Below, piece by piece: positions 1-7,467 of a DNA stretch of 40,004 bases. Source of the DNA: Myxococcus vastator (lineage in GTDB: Bacteria > Myxococcota > Myxococcia > Myxococcales > Myxococcaceae); NCBI RefSeq assembly GCF_010894475.1, contig NZ_JAAIYB010000020.1, positions 1 to 40,004 on the forward strand, given 5' to 3'. The notes below the pieces were generated by a model. That model saw only the letters and a list, made by a program, of their open reading frames with translations. It was not told the origin of the DNA and searched no databases. Made by a program: the position numbers and the translations under genes. The first letter of the stretch is position 1. The number at the start of each line of letters is the position of its first letter.

Positions 1-22
1 GGGAGCCCTTGTGGCGGGTCCG

Positions 23-286
23 TCAGTGCGCCGGCGGCTTCGGGGGGAGCTGGGCGCCCAGGTGCGCCACGGCGAGTTCGAGACCGACGGAGACCTGAGA
101 CAGGGCGAGTTCCAGCATCTGGCGGTTGAAGGAGGCGAAGGCCTCGCGCTCGCGGTCGGCTTGGGCTTCGTCACCCTGGGCGGTCGCTTCTTCGACTTTG
201 GCCCAGGCGGCTTCTTTCTTCTGCTTGAGCTCAGCGATGCGGGCCTTGACGTCTGCGAAGAACTGCTCGGGGGTTGGGTGCGTCAT
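23..286 (-). CDS. small helical protein of unknown function
   Basis: I do not recognise this 87-residue protein. Residues 6-50 are rich in Lys, Glu and Ala with heptad-like spacing, so a coiled coil is likely. There is no signal peptide, membrane segment or cysteine. The ATG is preceded by AGGAGG with 5 bases between, which supports the start. Its tail, LGAQLPPKP followed by PAH, closely matches the tail LGATLPPKP of the small protein at 25313-25579, although the rest of the two proteins differs. A long hairpin (311-351) lies in its leader. It is the last minus-strand gene in the window, so any operon partners would lie to the left of position 1. Confidence 0.7.
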   Translation of the reverse strand: MTHPTPEQFFADVKARIAELKQKKEAAWAKVEEATAQGDEAQADREREAFASFNRQMLELALSQVSVGLELAVAHLGAQLPPKPPAH

Positions 287-310
287 GTCGTCCTCCTCGT
301 GGTGAGGGCG

Positions 311-351
311 CTCCGTGCGCCCCCTCGCAAAGCGTTGGGGGGCGCATGGAG
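311..351 (-). promoter_or_regulatory. long hairpin in the leader of the 23-286 gene
   Basis: Positions 311-324 and 338-351 form 14-base arms (CTCCGTGCGCCCCC on the plus strand) with a single mismatch that becomes a wobble pair in one RNA strand. A small inner CGC-AAA-GCG helix sits in the loop. The structure ends 25 bases before the ATG at 286, so it could act as an attenuator, an mRNA stabiliser or an upstream terminator. There is no U-tract. Confidence 0.45.
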
Positions 352-626
352 TCCCTCAAGCGTGGCGGCCCGGGCCGTTGCTGGCCACCGAGTCTTTAGG
401 CGGAGGACGTGACAGGGGCTTTTGCCTGGCGCGGATGAACGCACTCGGGGGACGGCGTAGTTAGGACCGGGACGACACGCGGCCACACAGGGAGGACGTG
501 GCACCTCGGCCCGATTGGGCTTCGCTGTTAGCGCGCGTCGGTGAGTGGTGGCTGAAGCGGGGGTGGACCTGGTGGTGGGCGAGCAGCGCTCGTGTAGCTA
601 CCGCGCTGATGGTTCAGCAGGGCCTA
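352..626. other. non-coding stretch with one short direct repeat
   Basis: No gene is supported here. The ten bases GGAGGACGTG occur at 402-411 and again at 491-500. The second copy runs into a plus-strand reading frame starting GTG at 498, but the Shine-Dalgarno-like GGAGG is only two bases from that codon, which is too close for efficient initiation. I saw no convincing promoter. Confidence 0.3.
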
Positions 627-735
627 TTCAAAATCTGGGAGCGAAGCGACCTACCGCAACGGAGGACGGGAGTCCTCCGCGGCTGCCGCCTAGACGGAAG
701 TCTGGCAGACGGTGCCCCCACTCGGGGGGCGGAGG
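627..735 (+). repeat. multi-hairpin element, copy 1
   Basis: This non-coding element is repeated, imperfectly, at 39890-39998. On the plus strand it forms a hairpin with 8-bp arms CGGAGGAC and loop GGGA (660-679), then a nested stem CTGCC / GGCAG enclosing AGAC-GGAA-GTCT (692-703), then a GC-rich hairpin GCCCCC-ACTC-GGGGGC. Both GGGA and GGAA fit the GNRA tetraloop pattern, so the plus strand is the likely RNA sense. In the other copy the inner stem is AGGC-GGAA-GCCT, an A-U pair changed to G-C, which indicates selection on the fold. It could be a structured RNA or a REP-like dispersed repeat. It lies between two minus-strand genes and has no associated protein gene. Confidence 0.6.
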
Positions 736-794
736 GGGGTGGGGAAGCCTTGCGAGCTGCGGAGCTGCGGAGACAAGGCGGGAATCAGATGTTG

Positions 795-2441
795 TCAGTT
801 CGGCGTCGCCAGGAGTTGCGCACGTTGCGAGAGGAGCTCGGAACGGCGTTGGTTGTTGGCGAGGGAGAGCTGCTCGTCGAGCGCACGGAGTTTGAGGGTG
901 CGGGAGAGCGTGACGAAGAGGCGCTGGAGCTGAGCTTCGTCAGTAGGGAGCTGAGAGCGTGCGATTTCGAGCGCGCGGTGTGTAGGGGGTGAAGGGATTT
1001 CCCCTGTGCGAAGGACGTCACGGAGGTCTGCGCGAAGGTGCTGTTGGGCACCATGCTGGTCCAGCTCTAGGAGAGCGGGCTGCTGGAGCGCGGCGGCGGT
1101 GAAGATGGCTTCGTGAGGGTTCGGCGGACTGGGTGAGGGCGGCGAAGAAGCAGCGGGTGATGCCGTGTTGCCAAGCTTGAGGGCTTCGACCAGGTCCTCG
1201 CGCTGGAGCTGGAGGAACTCGCCGAGCTGCGCCACCAGGGCGCGCTGCGGAAGGCCGGTGGTCGCGGAGAGGATGGGTTGCAGCCCAGCAAGGCCCGCCA
1301 TCATGTCTTCATACGTAGAGCGCGCGCCGGCGGGGAGGAAGTGGTCGAACAGGTGGACGGACAGGGGCCGTGCCGCGGCAAGGAGAGTGGAGATGCCGGT
1401 GAGGCCTGCGCGTAGAGCGAAGGAGTCCGGGTCCTCGCCAGTGGGGAGGAGCGCGACGCGGGCAGGTGTGCCGGCGGAGAAGATGACGGGGGCGAGCCGA
1501 GAGACAGCGCCGAGGCCTGCGGCGTCTCCGTCGAGGAGCAGCACCAGCTCGCGGACCTCGGCGCGCTGGAGCAGGGCCAGGTGAGCGGCGGTGAGGTTGG
1601 TAGAGCAGAGGCCGAGGGCGTTGTGGAGTCCCACCTGGTGGAGGGTGATGACGTCGAAGTAGCCCTCAACGAGGACGGCCGTCTTGCGCCGGCGGAGCTC
1701 GTCGCGCGCCTGGTCCATGCCGAAGAGAGTGGCGCTCTTGTCGTAGAGCGGGGACTCGCGAGAATTGAGGTACTTGGGCCCGTCGGCGGTGGCGACGAGA
1801 CGCCCGCCAAAGGCGATGGTGCGACCGTCAGCCGAACGGATGGGCACCATGAGGCGGCCGCGGAACAAGTCGAAGTAACCGGCTTTGCCAGAGCGAGGCT
1901 GGACAAGTCCGGCCTTGGCGGCAGCGTCGAGCGCTCCGGACTGCTGGTAGCGTTTGGTGAGGGAAGCCCACGCGAGAGGGGCCCAGCCGAGGCCGAAGGC
2001 GCGAGCGGTGGCCTCGGTGATGCCGCGGCTTGAGAGGTAGTCACGAGCGGCGCGTCCGTCGTCGCCCCAGAGGAAGGATTGGTAAGCGGCGTCCGCTTGG
2101 CGGAGGACCTCGAGGAGCGCGGAGCGCTCACGCGTGCGAGCATCGACGGCGTCACTGAGAGGAGCACCGTACTCGGCGGCAAGCTGTCTCACGGCGTCCG
2201 GGAAGGACAGCGAGGCATGCCGCTGAACGAAGTTGATGGCATCGCCCGATGCGCCGCACCCGTGGCACTTCCAGCGACGACGGCCCGGAAGGACGTAGAA
2301 GGAAGGCGTCTTCTCGCCGTGGAAGGGGCACAAGCCCTGGAAAGCGCGTCCGGAGGGCTTGAGCGTCAGGTGTCGTGACACCAGGTCAACAAGGTCCACG
2401 GCTTCGAGGACGGCGGTGATTTGGGCCTGCGAAATGGCCAT
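795..2441 (-). CDS. dnaG: DNA primase, DnaG type
   Basis: This 548-residue protein is a bacterial-type primase that makes RNA primers on single-stranded DNA. The N-terminal CHC2 zinc-binding domain has C38, H41, C59 and C62, with the typical CPFHGEKTPSF start. The TOPRIM catalytic domain has the glutamate in VEGYFDV (E259) and the metal-binding DGD at residues 304-306. The length is close to chromosomal DnaG, but the C-terminal third (after about residue 430) is low in recognisable features, so it may not contact the host DnaB helicase in the usual way. The start aligns with the usual DnaG N-terminus, although no good ribosome site is visible before ATG 2441. On a mobile element it probably primes plasmid replication or the transferred strand. 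Confidence 0.95.
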   Translation of the reverse strand: MAISQAQITAVLEAVDLVDLVSRHLTLKPSGRAFQGLCPFHGEKTPSFYVLPGRRRWKCHGCGASGDAINFVQRHASLSFPDAVRQLAAEYGAPLSDAVDARTRERSALLEVLRQADAAYQSFLWGDDGRAARDYLSSRGITEATARAFGLGWAPLAWASLTKRYQQSGALDAAAKAGLVQPRSGKAGYFDLFRGRLMVPIRSADGRTIAFGGRLVATADGPKYLNSRESPLYDKSATLFGMDQARDELRRRKTAVLVEGYFDVITLHQVGLHNALGLCSTNLTAAHLALLQRAEVRELVLLLDGDAAGLGAVSRLAPVIFSAGTPARVALLPTGEDPDSFALRAGLTGISTLLAAARPLSVHLFDHFLPAGARSTYEDMMAGLAGLQPILSATTGLPQRALVAQLGEFLQLQREDLVEALKLGNTASPAASSPPSPSPPNPHEAIFTAAALQQPALLELDQHGAQQHLRADLRDVLRTGEIPSPPTHRALEIARSQLPTDEAQLQRLFVTLSRTLKLRALDEQLSLANNQRRSELLSQRAQLLATPN

Positions 2442-2567
2442 GAGGAGAGGCTATCAGTGCCAGTGAGATACTGCTCTGTGAGGAGCAGGACGGGGAGTCC
2501 GGGACGGCCGGAAGGTCCGGGCGACTCGGCGGAAGTGAGGCCAGCACCACCACCCGAAGGCATGGAA

Positions 2568-2605
2568 GGCGCGTCCAGCGCGGGGGCACCTGCGCTGGAG
2601 ACGCC
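2568..2605 (-). terminator. strong hairpin, probable terminator of the 4266-2618 operon
   Basis: Arms 2568-2581 and 2592-2605 are 14 bases with two mismatches and a 10-base loop. The hairpin begins 13 bases after the stop codon of the 2618-2818 gene on the minus strand. There is no U-tract, as is common in GC-rich genomes. It probably separates the upstream four-gene operon from dnaG. Confidence 0.5.
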
Positions 2606-2617
2606 ATTTACAGCGGG

Positions 2618-2818
2618 TCATGAGGCCCCCGGAGGTGTGGGCGAGAGAGCCTCCCGCGACAGCCGCTTGGACAGCTCCAGGAGTGCGACGCGGCGAGACT
2701 CCGCGGCCGGCCCAGAGCCTGCGAGCTGTTCCACCTGGTCGGCGATGAGGTCGCTGACCCTATGCAGCGACCATCGAGCGTCCGATTCGCATTTGAGAGC
2801 GTTGGGAAATGGCTTCAC
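2618..2818 (-). CDS. hypothetical 66-residue protein
   Basis: I do not recognise this protein. It is a short, soluble, probably helical polypeptide with one cysteine and no signal peptide. Its ATG overlaps the stop codon of the gene upstream in an ATGA arrangement (2815-2818), which implies translational coupling and is the main evidence that it is real. It is the last gene of a four-gene unit starting at 4266 and is followed by a strong hairpin. Confidence 0.6.
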   Translation of the reverse strand: MKPFPNALKCESDARWSLHRVSDLIADQVEQLAGSGPAAESRRVALLELSKRLSREALSPTPPGAS

Positions 2819-3072
2819 AGCGAGCTCCGGACGTCCGCTGGAGGGAGCGGAAGCGACACTTGGCGCAGACGCACTTCCGCCAGGAGGCGGAAGGGCTGCG
2901 GAGCGGGAACGGGATAGAGCGAGGAGAGCAGGTCGATGAGCGCGTTCTGCTGCTCACGGACGAGCGCCTCGTTCTCGGGCGATAGTTGGAGGAGGGAAGG
3001 GGTGGGCTGACGGAGAGCAGCACAAGCCCGGCGAACCGCGATGAAGGTGGCGACTTCGGGCGCGAGCTTCAT
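2815..3072 (-). CDS. hypothetical 85-residue protein
   Basis: The protein is unrecognised. It begins MKLAPEVATF and appears helical with a proline-rich C-terminal third. I chose ATG 3072 over the upstream TTG 3087 because it overlaps the previous stop codon as ATGA (3069-3072) and is preceded by GGAGG with 4 bases between. It is coupled in the same way to the gene that follows. Nothing in the sequence indicates a function beyond membership of this tightly packed unknown operon. Confidence 0.65.
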   Translation of the reverse strand: MKLAPEVATFIAVRRACAALRQPTPSLLQLSPENEALVREQQNALIDLLSSLYPVPAPQPFRLLAEVRLRQVSLPLPPADVRSSL

Positions 3073-3854
3073 GGGGCCTCCGGCCAACGGAAGCGGACCT
3101 TGCTGAGCAAGAGGCTCTGCGAGGTCTCCTCACGGGAAAGGGCGTCAACGGCGGCTGAGAGCGGCGCGTCGGCCTCCTGGAGGCGAAAGCGTCCACGGGA
3201 GCCGTCGAAGCCGAGGAGGTGCAGGGTTCCGCGGCGCCAGGTGCCACCCTGGCGGATTTCGAGGACGGAGCTGTCGGTGACGGGCTTCCCGGTGAGGAAG
3301 AGGTCGACTCCGCCAGCCGCGCGGGAGACAACCTCCAAGGTAGTCCCGTCCGATGCAGGTTGTGCGTCTTGCAGGGCGGCGGCAGTGGCCCTGGCCTGTG
3401 CGGCCAAATCGCGGTGGTGGGAGACCTCGGAGCGCACGTCAGCGGATTGCGAGAGCTGCTCAAGCGAGCTCGCGCGGCGGTCGTGGTGGACGGCGGCTTC
3501 GAGGAGCCGGTTGCGGCGGTTGAGCGCGAGCCACTCGTCCACAGCGGTGGGGCCCTGGGTGAGGGCGACCAAGAGCAGTCCGACGGCGCGGAGGTCCTGC
3601 GGCTTGAGAAGCGAGCGGAGCTCCACGACGCCAACGACGGAAGCAGTGATTTCCTGGTGCTGGAACTCCGCCAGGAAGTCGAACGCCAGGAACAACAAGG
3701 CGTCGGCCGCAGTGGAGAGGCGAGCTGGCCGGGTGAGCAACGCGGTGGTTGCAGCGTGGGCCGGGCCGGTGGCCGTCCAGAGGAGAGGAGCACCTGCGCG
3801 CTCGAGGAGCGCGCGGCAGACGGCATTGAGTTGGGCAGTGTCGCGGAAGGTCAT
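3069..3854 (-). CDS. hypothetical 261-residue protein
   Basis: I do not recognise a family. The N-terminal half (about residues 1-110) is helical and Leu/Ala rich, the middle (about 110-165) is His/Arg/Gln rich and may form a coiled coil, and the C-terminal 90 residues look like beta structure with a possible small ligand- or nucleic-acid-binding domain. There is no signal peptide or membrane helix. ATG 3854 lies 4 bases after the stop of the gene upstream. The reading frame continues upstream to 4322, but that extension is out of frame with the convincing gene at 3859-4266 and shows shadow-like composition, so I reject it. Confidence 0.75.
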   Translation of the reverse strand: MTFRDTAQLNAVCRALLERAGAPLLWTATGPAHAATTALLTRPARLSTAADALLFLAFDFLAEFQHQEITASVVGVVELRSLLKPQDLRAVGLLLVALTQGPTAVDEWLALNRRNRLLEAAVHHDRRASSLEQLSQSADVRSEVSHHRDLAAQARATAAALQDAQPASDGTTLEVVSRAAGGVDLFLTGKPVTDSSVLEIRQGGTWRRGTLHLLGFDGSRGRFRLQEADAPLSAAVDALSREETSQSLLLSKVRFRWPEAP

Positions 3855-3858
3855 GGCG

Positions 3859-4266
3859 TCAGTGCTGGTTGAGGTGGGTGTCGAGTTCGGAGGAACGCTG
3901 GCGGCAAATCGTGAGGAGCGCGGGCAAGGAGGGCGCGGTGATGTTGGGCAGCCCGGGCCGGCCGGCCACGTGGCCGGAACTCCCTTCACCGAGGTAGGTC
4001 CAGCCCAAGTCCGCGAGTTGCTGGGGCAGCGAGGGGAAGGGCGTGACGTCGAGGCGGATTTCGCGAATGCCGGCCAGGCACAGCTCGGCCTGGGTGGCCA
4101 GCAACTCCAGGAGCTGCGCATGACGGCGCGAGAGGCCGAGCGCGAGGCAGGTATTCGCAACGGCTCGGAAGTCCAAGGCGACTTGGTACTGCGCTCGCTC
4201 CAACTGGACGAGGTTGTCCAGGACGGGCGGGGCTGCGCGGCGGTCGATAGGCAAGAAAACCTCCAT
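3859..4266 (-). CDS. hypothetical 135-residue protein, first gene of an operator-controlled operon
   Basis: The protein is unrecognised. It is mostly helical, with alternating Leu/Ala and polar residues, one stretch of Cys, His and Leu (about residues 45-75) and no signal peptide. ATG 4266 is the first start after a promoter-like sequence whose -35 region lies in the palindrome at 4303-4320, so it should be the first gene of an operon with the three small genes downstream. Placement under the shared palindrome suggests a role in plasmid maintenance or transfer, but this is inference only. Confidence 0.75.
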   Translation of the reverse strand: MEVFLPIDRRAAPPVLDNLVQLERAQYQVALDFRAVANTCLALGLSRRHAQLLELLATQAELCLAGIREIRLDVTPFPSLPQQLADLGWTYLGEGSSGHVAGRPGLPNITAPSLPALLTICRQRSSELDTHLNQH

Positions 4267-4293
4267 GAGAGAGGGGTTGTCCCTCCGCTATTG

Positions 4294-4322
4294 GGATAAC
4301 CTGACTTGCCAAAGCAAGTCAA
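4294..4322 (-). promoter_or_regulatory. promoter overlapping palindromic operator (site a)
   Basis: The perfect palindrome GACTTGC-CAAA-GCAAGTC occupies 4303-4320. Read on the minus strand, a -35 element TTGACT (4317-4322) is followed after 17 bases by a weak -10 element TTATCC (4294-4299), 27 bases before the ATG at 4266. The operator therefore covers the -35 and spacer, where a bound protein would block RNA polymerase. Confidence 0.7.
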
Positions 4323-4333
4323 ACCCCTATCAC

Positions 4334-5815
4334 TCAGGGAGTTGACAGCGCGGCGGAAATGACTTCCTGGACGGCACTGGCGAAGTCAGGAGCGACGTCA
4401 GCACCAGGTTGGCGGGATTCGACGTCGGTCGTGAATGCGGCCAGGGCACGAGAGAGGTCCCATTCCTCGGCCGGCCGCCGCTGACGCTGAAGAAGCTTTC
4501 CGAGGCCGGTGGTTTCGAGCGACTCCCAGACCTCCTGCAGAATGGGCTGGGCCAGGGCCGCGAGTTCCTCGCGGCGCTCTGGTGCTTCCCATGCCTTGGG
4601 CCAGAGCTCGGCAGCTGTGAGCACGGGCCGGAAGACGCGGCGCCAGCCGCGTTGCCGGAGGTGCTGGAGCTCGGCCGCCGAGTCTGAGGCGTAGGGGCAT
4701 TGGGCCTGGTGGTGGCCGAATCCTTCCCACTCGCGGATGCCGCGGAAGCGCTTGTCGCACCGGCATGGAGCCGGGACCCATTCAAAAACGGGCTCCCAGA
4801 CGCGCCTGGAGAGGCAATAGGCGACGAGTTGGCGCCTCACCCGGTCCAGGCTTTCCCCCCCACTGAGCCGCTCAGCACCAGCGTGGGTGGCTCGGCTGGG
4901 GGGAAGGGGCGTGCTTGGGCCTTCCGGGACCTCGCACGCGCCGTTGGGCGCGTGCTCCGCCCACTCCTCCTGGCGTGAGTTCGCCTGTGGATAAGTGGGG
5001 CCTCCCTCTAGAGAGTATGTGTCTTGGGAAACCGCACGACTAAGCACGTGAGGTGTCGCATTTTTTTCAAGCAGGTCAGGGCGACGTCGCGCGAAGGCCC
5101 GGAGGACGGGGCGGAGGGAGCGTTCCAGCCGGGCCAGGAGGCCCGTTCGGACCTTGGTGAGGACGCCGCGGTGGGCGCGCTCCTCATAGAGCTCCAGCTC
5201 CTCAGCGAGGGCGGCCCCCTTGGGGGTGAGATAGCTGACTGAGTAGACGTTGGCGTACTTGCGGCCCTCCTTGCCGTCACGGCAGGTCCATTCGGTGAGG
5301 GGCTGGGGCAGGTCCGCGGTGAGGAACTCGATGGTGCGGAGCTGCTCGTAGCGCCAGACAAGCCCGCAGTCGGCCAGGTCCGCGAAGGCCCGGAGAATCT
5401 GGCTGCGGCTGTACCCAGCAGCCTCGGCCCATTCGTAGCCAGGTGCCTGCCAGCCCCAGGCGCCTTCAATGGCACCAGCGGCCACGTGGACGGCCCACAC
5501 GAAGCAGGCCGCGGGCGTGAGCTCGCGGAGCTCGGGCCGGCGCCGGCGGAGCCGGAAGAGGTCCACGGCATGGGTGAGGGCGAAGTCGCGGAGGACGGCC
5601 AGCTCGTCGGCGATGAGGTGCTTGTCCTCCCAGTTGAGGACGCTCCGAGGAAGACAGAGGGGGGAGCGCGGGCGCTCCGGCTTTGCCTTCGACTTGGCGC
5701 GCTTGCGCGACGGCGCGTCCAGCTCGCTGTCGTCGCGAGTAGGCGCACGAGCCCTTGCCCCGGTAGGGGCAGGTGGGACTCTCCGGTTGTGGGAGTCGCG
5801 TTGAGGAGCTGGCAC
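4334..5815 (-). CDS. winged-helix-like DNA-binding protein, candidate replication initiator
   Basis: This 493-residue protein is not firmly recognised. Residues 1-55 are basic and disordered. Residues about 85-150 contain a pattern typical of a winged helix in plasmid replication proteins: GYEWAEAAGYSRSQILRAF, then DLADCGLV and a Tyr/Arg-rich wing. A Cys/His cluster (CRCDKRF, then HHQAQC) at about 350-375 may bind zinc. The start is a GTG at 5815 without a clear ribosome site; the chain has no internal Met to use instead. A consensus DnaA box, TTATCCACA on the minus strand, lies inside the gene at 4986-4994. A replication initiator is the most useful hypothesis because no other Rep candidate is seen, but a transcription regulator is equally compatible. 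Confidence 0.6.
   Translation of the reverse strand: MPAPQRDSHNRRVPPAPTGARARAPTRDDSELDAPSRKRAKSKAKPERPRSPLCLPRSVLNWEDKHLIADELAVLRDFALTHAVDLFRLRRRRPELRELTPAACFVWAVHVAAGAIEGAWGWQAPGYEWAEAAGYSRSQILRAFADLADCGLVWRYEQLRTIEFLTADLPQPLTEWTCRDGKEGRKYANVYSVSYLTPKGAALAEELELYEERAHRGVLTKVRTGLLARLERSLRPVLRAFARRRPDLLEKNATPHVLSRAVSQDTYSLEGGPTYPQANSRQEEWAEHAPNGACEVPEGPSTPLPPSRATHAGAERLSGGESLDRVRRQLVAYCLSRRVWEPVFEWVPAPCRCDKRFRGIREWEGFGHHQAQCPYASDSAAELQHLRQRGWRRVFRPVLTAAELWPKAWEAPERREELAALAQPILQEVWESLETTGLGKLLQRQRRPAEEWDLSRALAAFTTDVESRQPGADVAPDFASAVQEVISAALSTP
4986..4994 (-). promoter_or_regulatory. consensus DnaA box inside a coding region
   Basis: The minus strand reads TTATCCACA, the ideal binding sequence for the initiator DnaA. 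It is a single copy without AT-rich DNA beside it and it also encodes ordinary residues of the 4334-5815 protein, so it may be coincidence. Confidence 0.25.
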
Positions 5816-6140
5816 GGGCGTGAGGGCGCGACTCGACAGCCCTGGCCACCTGCGCTAGCTTCGCGCGCTGGTGGTCCAAGACGTCGATGGGCGCACCGGT
5901 AGCGGCCGGGTCAAACCGGCAGTGGTGCAAGGCAAGGCCCCCCAAGGTTTGGCGACCGGGATACGAGGGGCTCACGAAGGTGTCGTCGGGCTGTCAGCGT
6001 TGGCGCGCTGGCAGCCCGTTCCATTTCAGGCGGCTACACGGGGCACCTCTTCGGGTGGTGACGGTGGGTTGCCATAGATGACGTGTCAGGTTGAGTGTTG
6101 ATCCACTGGGAGGGGCGGAGGAAGCCCCAAAGCGTGGCAA
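5816..6140. other. 325-bp gap with a coding-like stretch
   Basis: No complete gene is accepted. On the minus strand a frame opening with GTG at 5975 reads a protein-like stretch (FDPAATGAPIDVLDHQRAKL and onwards) and runs on into the 4334-5815 gene in another frame. It could be an extra small gene, or the true N-terminus of the downstream protein lost by a frameshift. A weak hairpin GGGGC / GCCCC (6112-6128) lies 12 bases after the 6141-6761 stop and may be a terminator. Confidence 0.3.
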
Positions 6141-6761
6141 TCACCAGATAGCCCCCAGCGAGACAGGTACATCGAACTCCCACACGGTGAGGGAGCCGAA
6201 GGAGCGGCGGATGCCGAGCCCGGCCGACACGATGAATCTGTCCGTGAGGCGATACTCGGCGAGTGCGAGGAGTCGCGCGCTGACGGCGAAGTCCGACTGC
6301 GCAGGGAAATCCAAGGCAACGGATGTCCCGGTCGGGGCGAGCTGGAGGCGCTGGTAGCGGCTGAAATTCCCCGTCAGCTCGAAGCGGGCGAGCGGAGCGA
6401 GCCGATAGCCCGTGTCGTAGCGGTAGGCCACCAGAGGCCCTACGCCAACGTTCCAAGTGTCGGCGTAGAGCGTGCCCGTAGGAGTGCCTCCGTCCTGCTG
6501 GCGGATGGTGACGTGCTGGAAGGCAACGTCGCGAGTGAAGCTGCCGCGGACGAGCCCACCGACGTAGAGCGTGTGGCTGAGGCCCGAGTACACGGCCAGC
6601 TCACCGAGCAGACCTGGCCGGGACTGCCGGACGGTGCCGTTGGCGGGGTCGTCCAGGCCGAGGACAGCCGGGCCAACCGTGATGAACGTGTAGATCTCAC
6701 CTCGGTCCGCATGAGCGGACAACGGCAGGAGGAGAGCGAGCAGGACGAGTGAGCGAATCAC
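6141..6761 (-). CDS. secreted beta-barrel-like outer membrane protein
   Basis: The 206-residue product has a clear signal peptide (IRSLVLLALLLPLSAHA) and then alternating polar and hydrophobic strands, many Tyr/Phe/Leu girdle residues and a C-terminal Trp, as in small outer membrane beta-barrels of 8 strands or so. I chose GTG 6761 because it gives the signal peptide its proper N-terminus and overlaps the preceding stop codon as GTGA (6758-6761). It ends an operon of surface proteins with the collagen-like and giant lipoproteins upstream. The partner is unknown; it might anchor or export those lipoproteins, or modify the recipient or donor surface during mating. Confidence 0.75.
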   Translation of the reverse strand: MIRSLVLLALLLPLSAHADRGEIYTFITVGPAVLGLDDPANGTVRQSRPGLLGELAVYSGLSHTLYVGGLVRGSFTRDVAFQHVTIRQQDGGTPTGTLYADTWNVGVGPLVAYRYDTGYRLAPLARFELTGNFSRYQRLQLAPTGTSVALDFPAQSDFAVSARLLALAEYRLTDRFIVSAGLGIRRSFGSLTVWEFDVPVSLGAIW

Positions 6762-7459
6762 GGCGCGGGTTGCTCCTCGCCCGCCACAGTGAGCGTGAGC
6801 GGAGCTGCAATCTGGAAGGGGATAGCGATGGGGTCGAAGACATTGCCGATGGAGCGCGGCACCCATGGAGCGACGGGGAAGCCGGTGACGTTGACGCCGG
6901 AGTCGAGGGATTCGCACTCGCCGGTAGCAGCGCGACGAACGCTTCCGCGGTAACGGGAAACGGTGTTCGGCCAAAAGACAACCCAGGCTTGGTCGAAGTT
7001 GCCAATAAGCCAGCCCGGAGAGGCGGTTCGGTCGATGACGAGGCCCGAGAGGCGCTCAGGTTCTTCGGTGGCGGCGCAGTCGAGAGAGGAGAAGTAGATG
7101 TCGACGTGATTGGCGAGCTCGCCGGTCCCCGTGGAGCGAGTAGCCCAGAAGCGCTGGTCTCCGTAGGTTTCGCGCAACGTGACGGTGCCCCCCGACAGGC
7201 TGTAGGCGGGCCCGAGGGCAGCACCGTGGTCGGAGGTGACGTGGATGAGAGGCCCGCCAGCGGGGCCTGGCTCACCAGCGGGGCCTGGCTCACCAGCGGG
7301 GCCTGGCTCGCCAGCGAGGCCTGGTTCACCAGCGGGGCCGCGCTCACCAGCGGGGCCGCGCTCACCAGCGGGGCCGCGCTCACCGGTGGTGGCGTCGTCA
7401 CCACCACAGACGGAGATGCCGAGCGCGAGCAAAGGCAGGAGGAAGATGGAGGCTTGCAT
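6758..7459 (-). CDS. collagen-like repeat lipoprotein or secreted protein
   Basis: The 233-residue protein has a signal peptide with Cys18 (LALGISVC then GGDD), then about fourteen Gly-X-Y triplets (GERGPA and GEPGPA types, residues about 26-70), then a globular beta-rich domain of about 160 residues. Gly-X-Y tracts in bacteria form collagen-like triple-helical stalks. The residue before Cys18 is Val, which is unusual for a lipobox, so lipid modification is uncertain. ATG 7459 lies 8 bases after the giant lipoprotein stop, and the gene is coupled to the beta-barrel gene downstream. A trimeric stalk displaying the C-terminal domain on the cell surface is the likely architecture. Confidence 0.85.
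   Translation of the reverse strand: MQASIFLLPLLALGISVCGGDDATTGERGPAGERGPAGERGPAGEPGLAGEPGPAGEPGPAGEPGPAGGPLIHVTSDHGAALGPAYSLSGGTVTLRETYGDQRFWATRSTGTGELANHVDIYFSSLDCAATEEPERLSGLVIDRTASPGWLIGNFDQAWVVFWPNTVSRYRGSVRRAATGECESLDSGVNVTGFPVAPWVPRSIGNVFDPIAIPFQIAAPLTLTVAGEEQPAP
7252..7389. repeat. 18-bp tandem repeats encoding Gly-X-Y triplets
   Basis: About seven imperfect tandem copies of an 18-bp unit, each encoding two collagen triplets. Neighbouring units differ by a few substitutions, which separate the GERGPA block from the GEPGPA block. Such arrays gain and lose units by slippage, so stalk length may vary among strains. Confidence 0.85.
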
Positions 7460-7467
7460 GGTGAGTC

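Noticed and set aside
627-735. Hammerhead, group II intron or retron RNA
   Set aside because: None of the catalytic cores or a reverse transcriptase gene could be found, although the element is structured.
498-992. Plus-strand reading frame through the 5' non-coding region and into dnaG
   Set aside because: It crosses the structured repeat element and the dnaG 3' end, its ribosome site is too close to GTG, and its composition is that of a shadow frame.
3855-4322. N-terminal extension of the 261-residue protein
   Set aside because: It is a Ser/Pro/Arg-rich shadow of the 3859-4266 gene, which has its own start and promoter.
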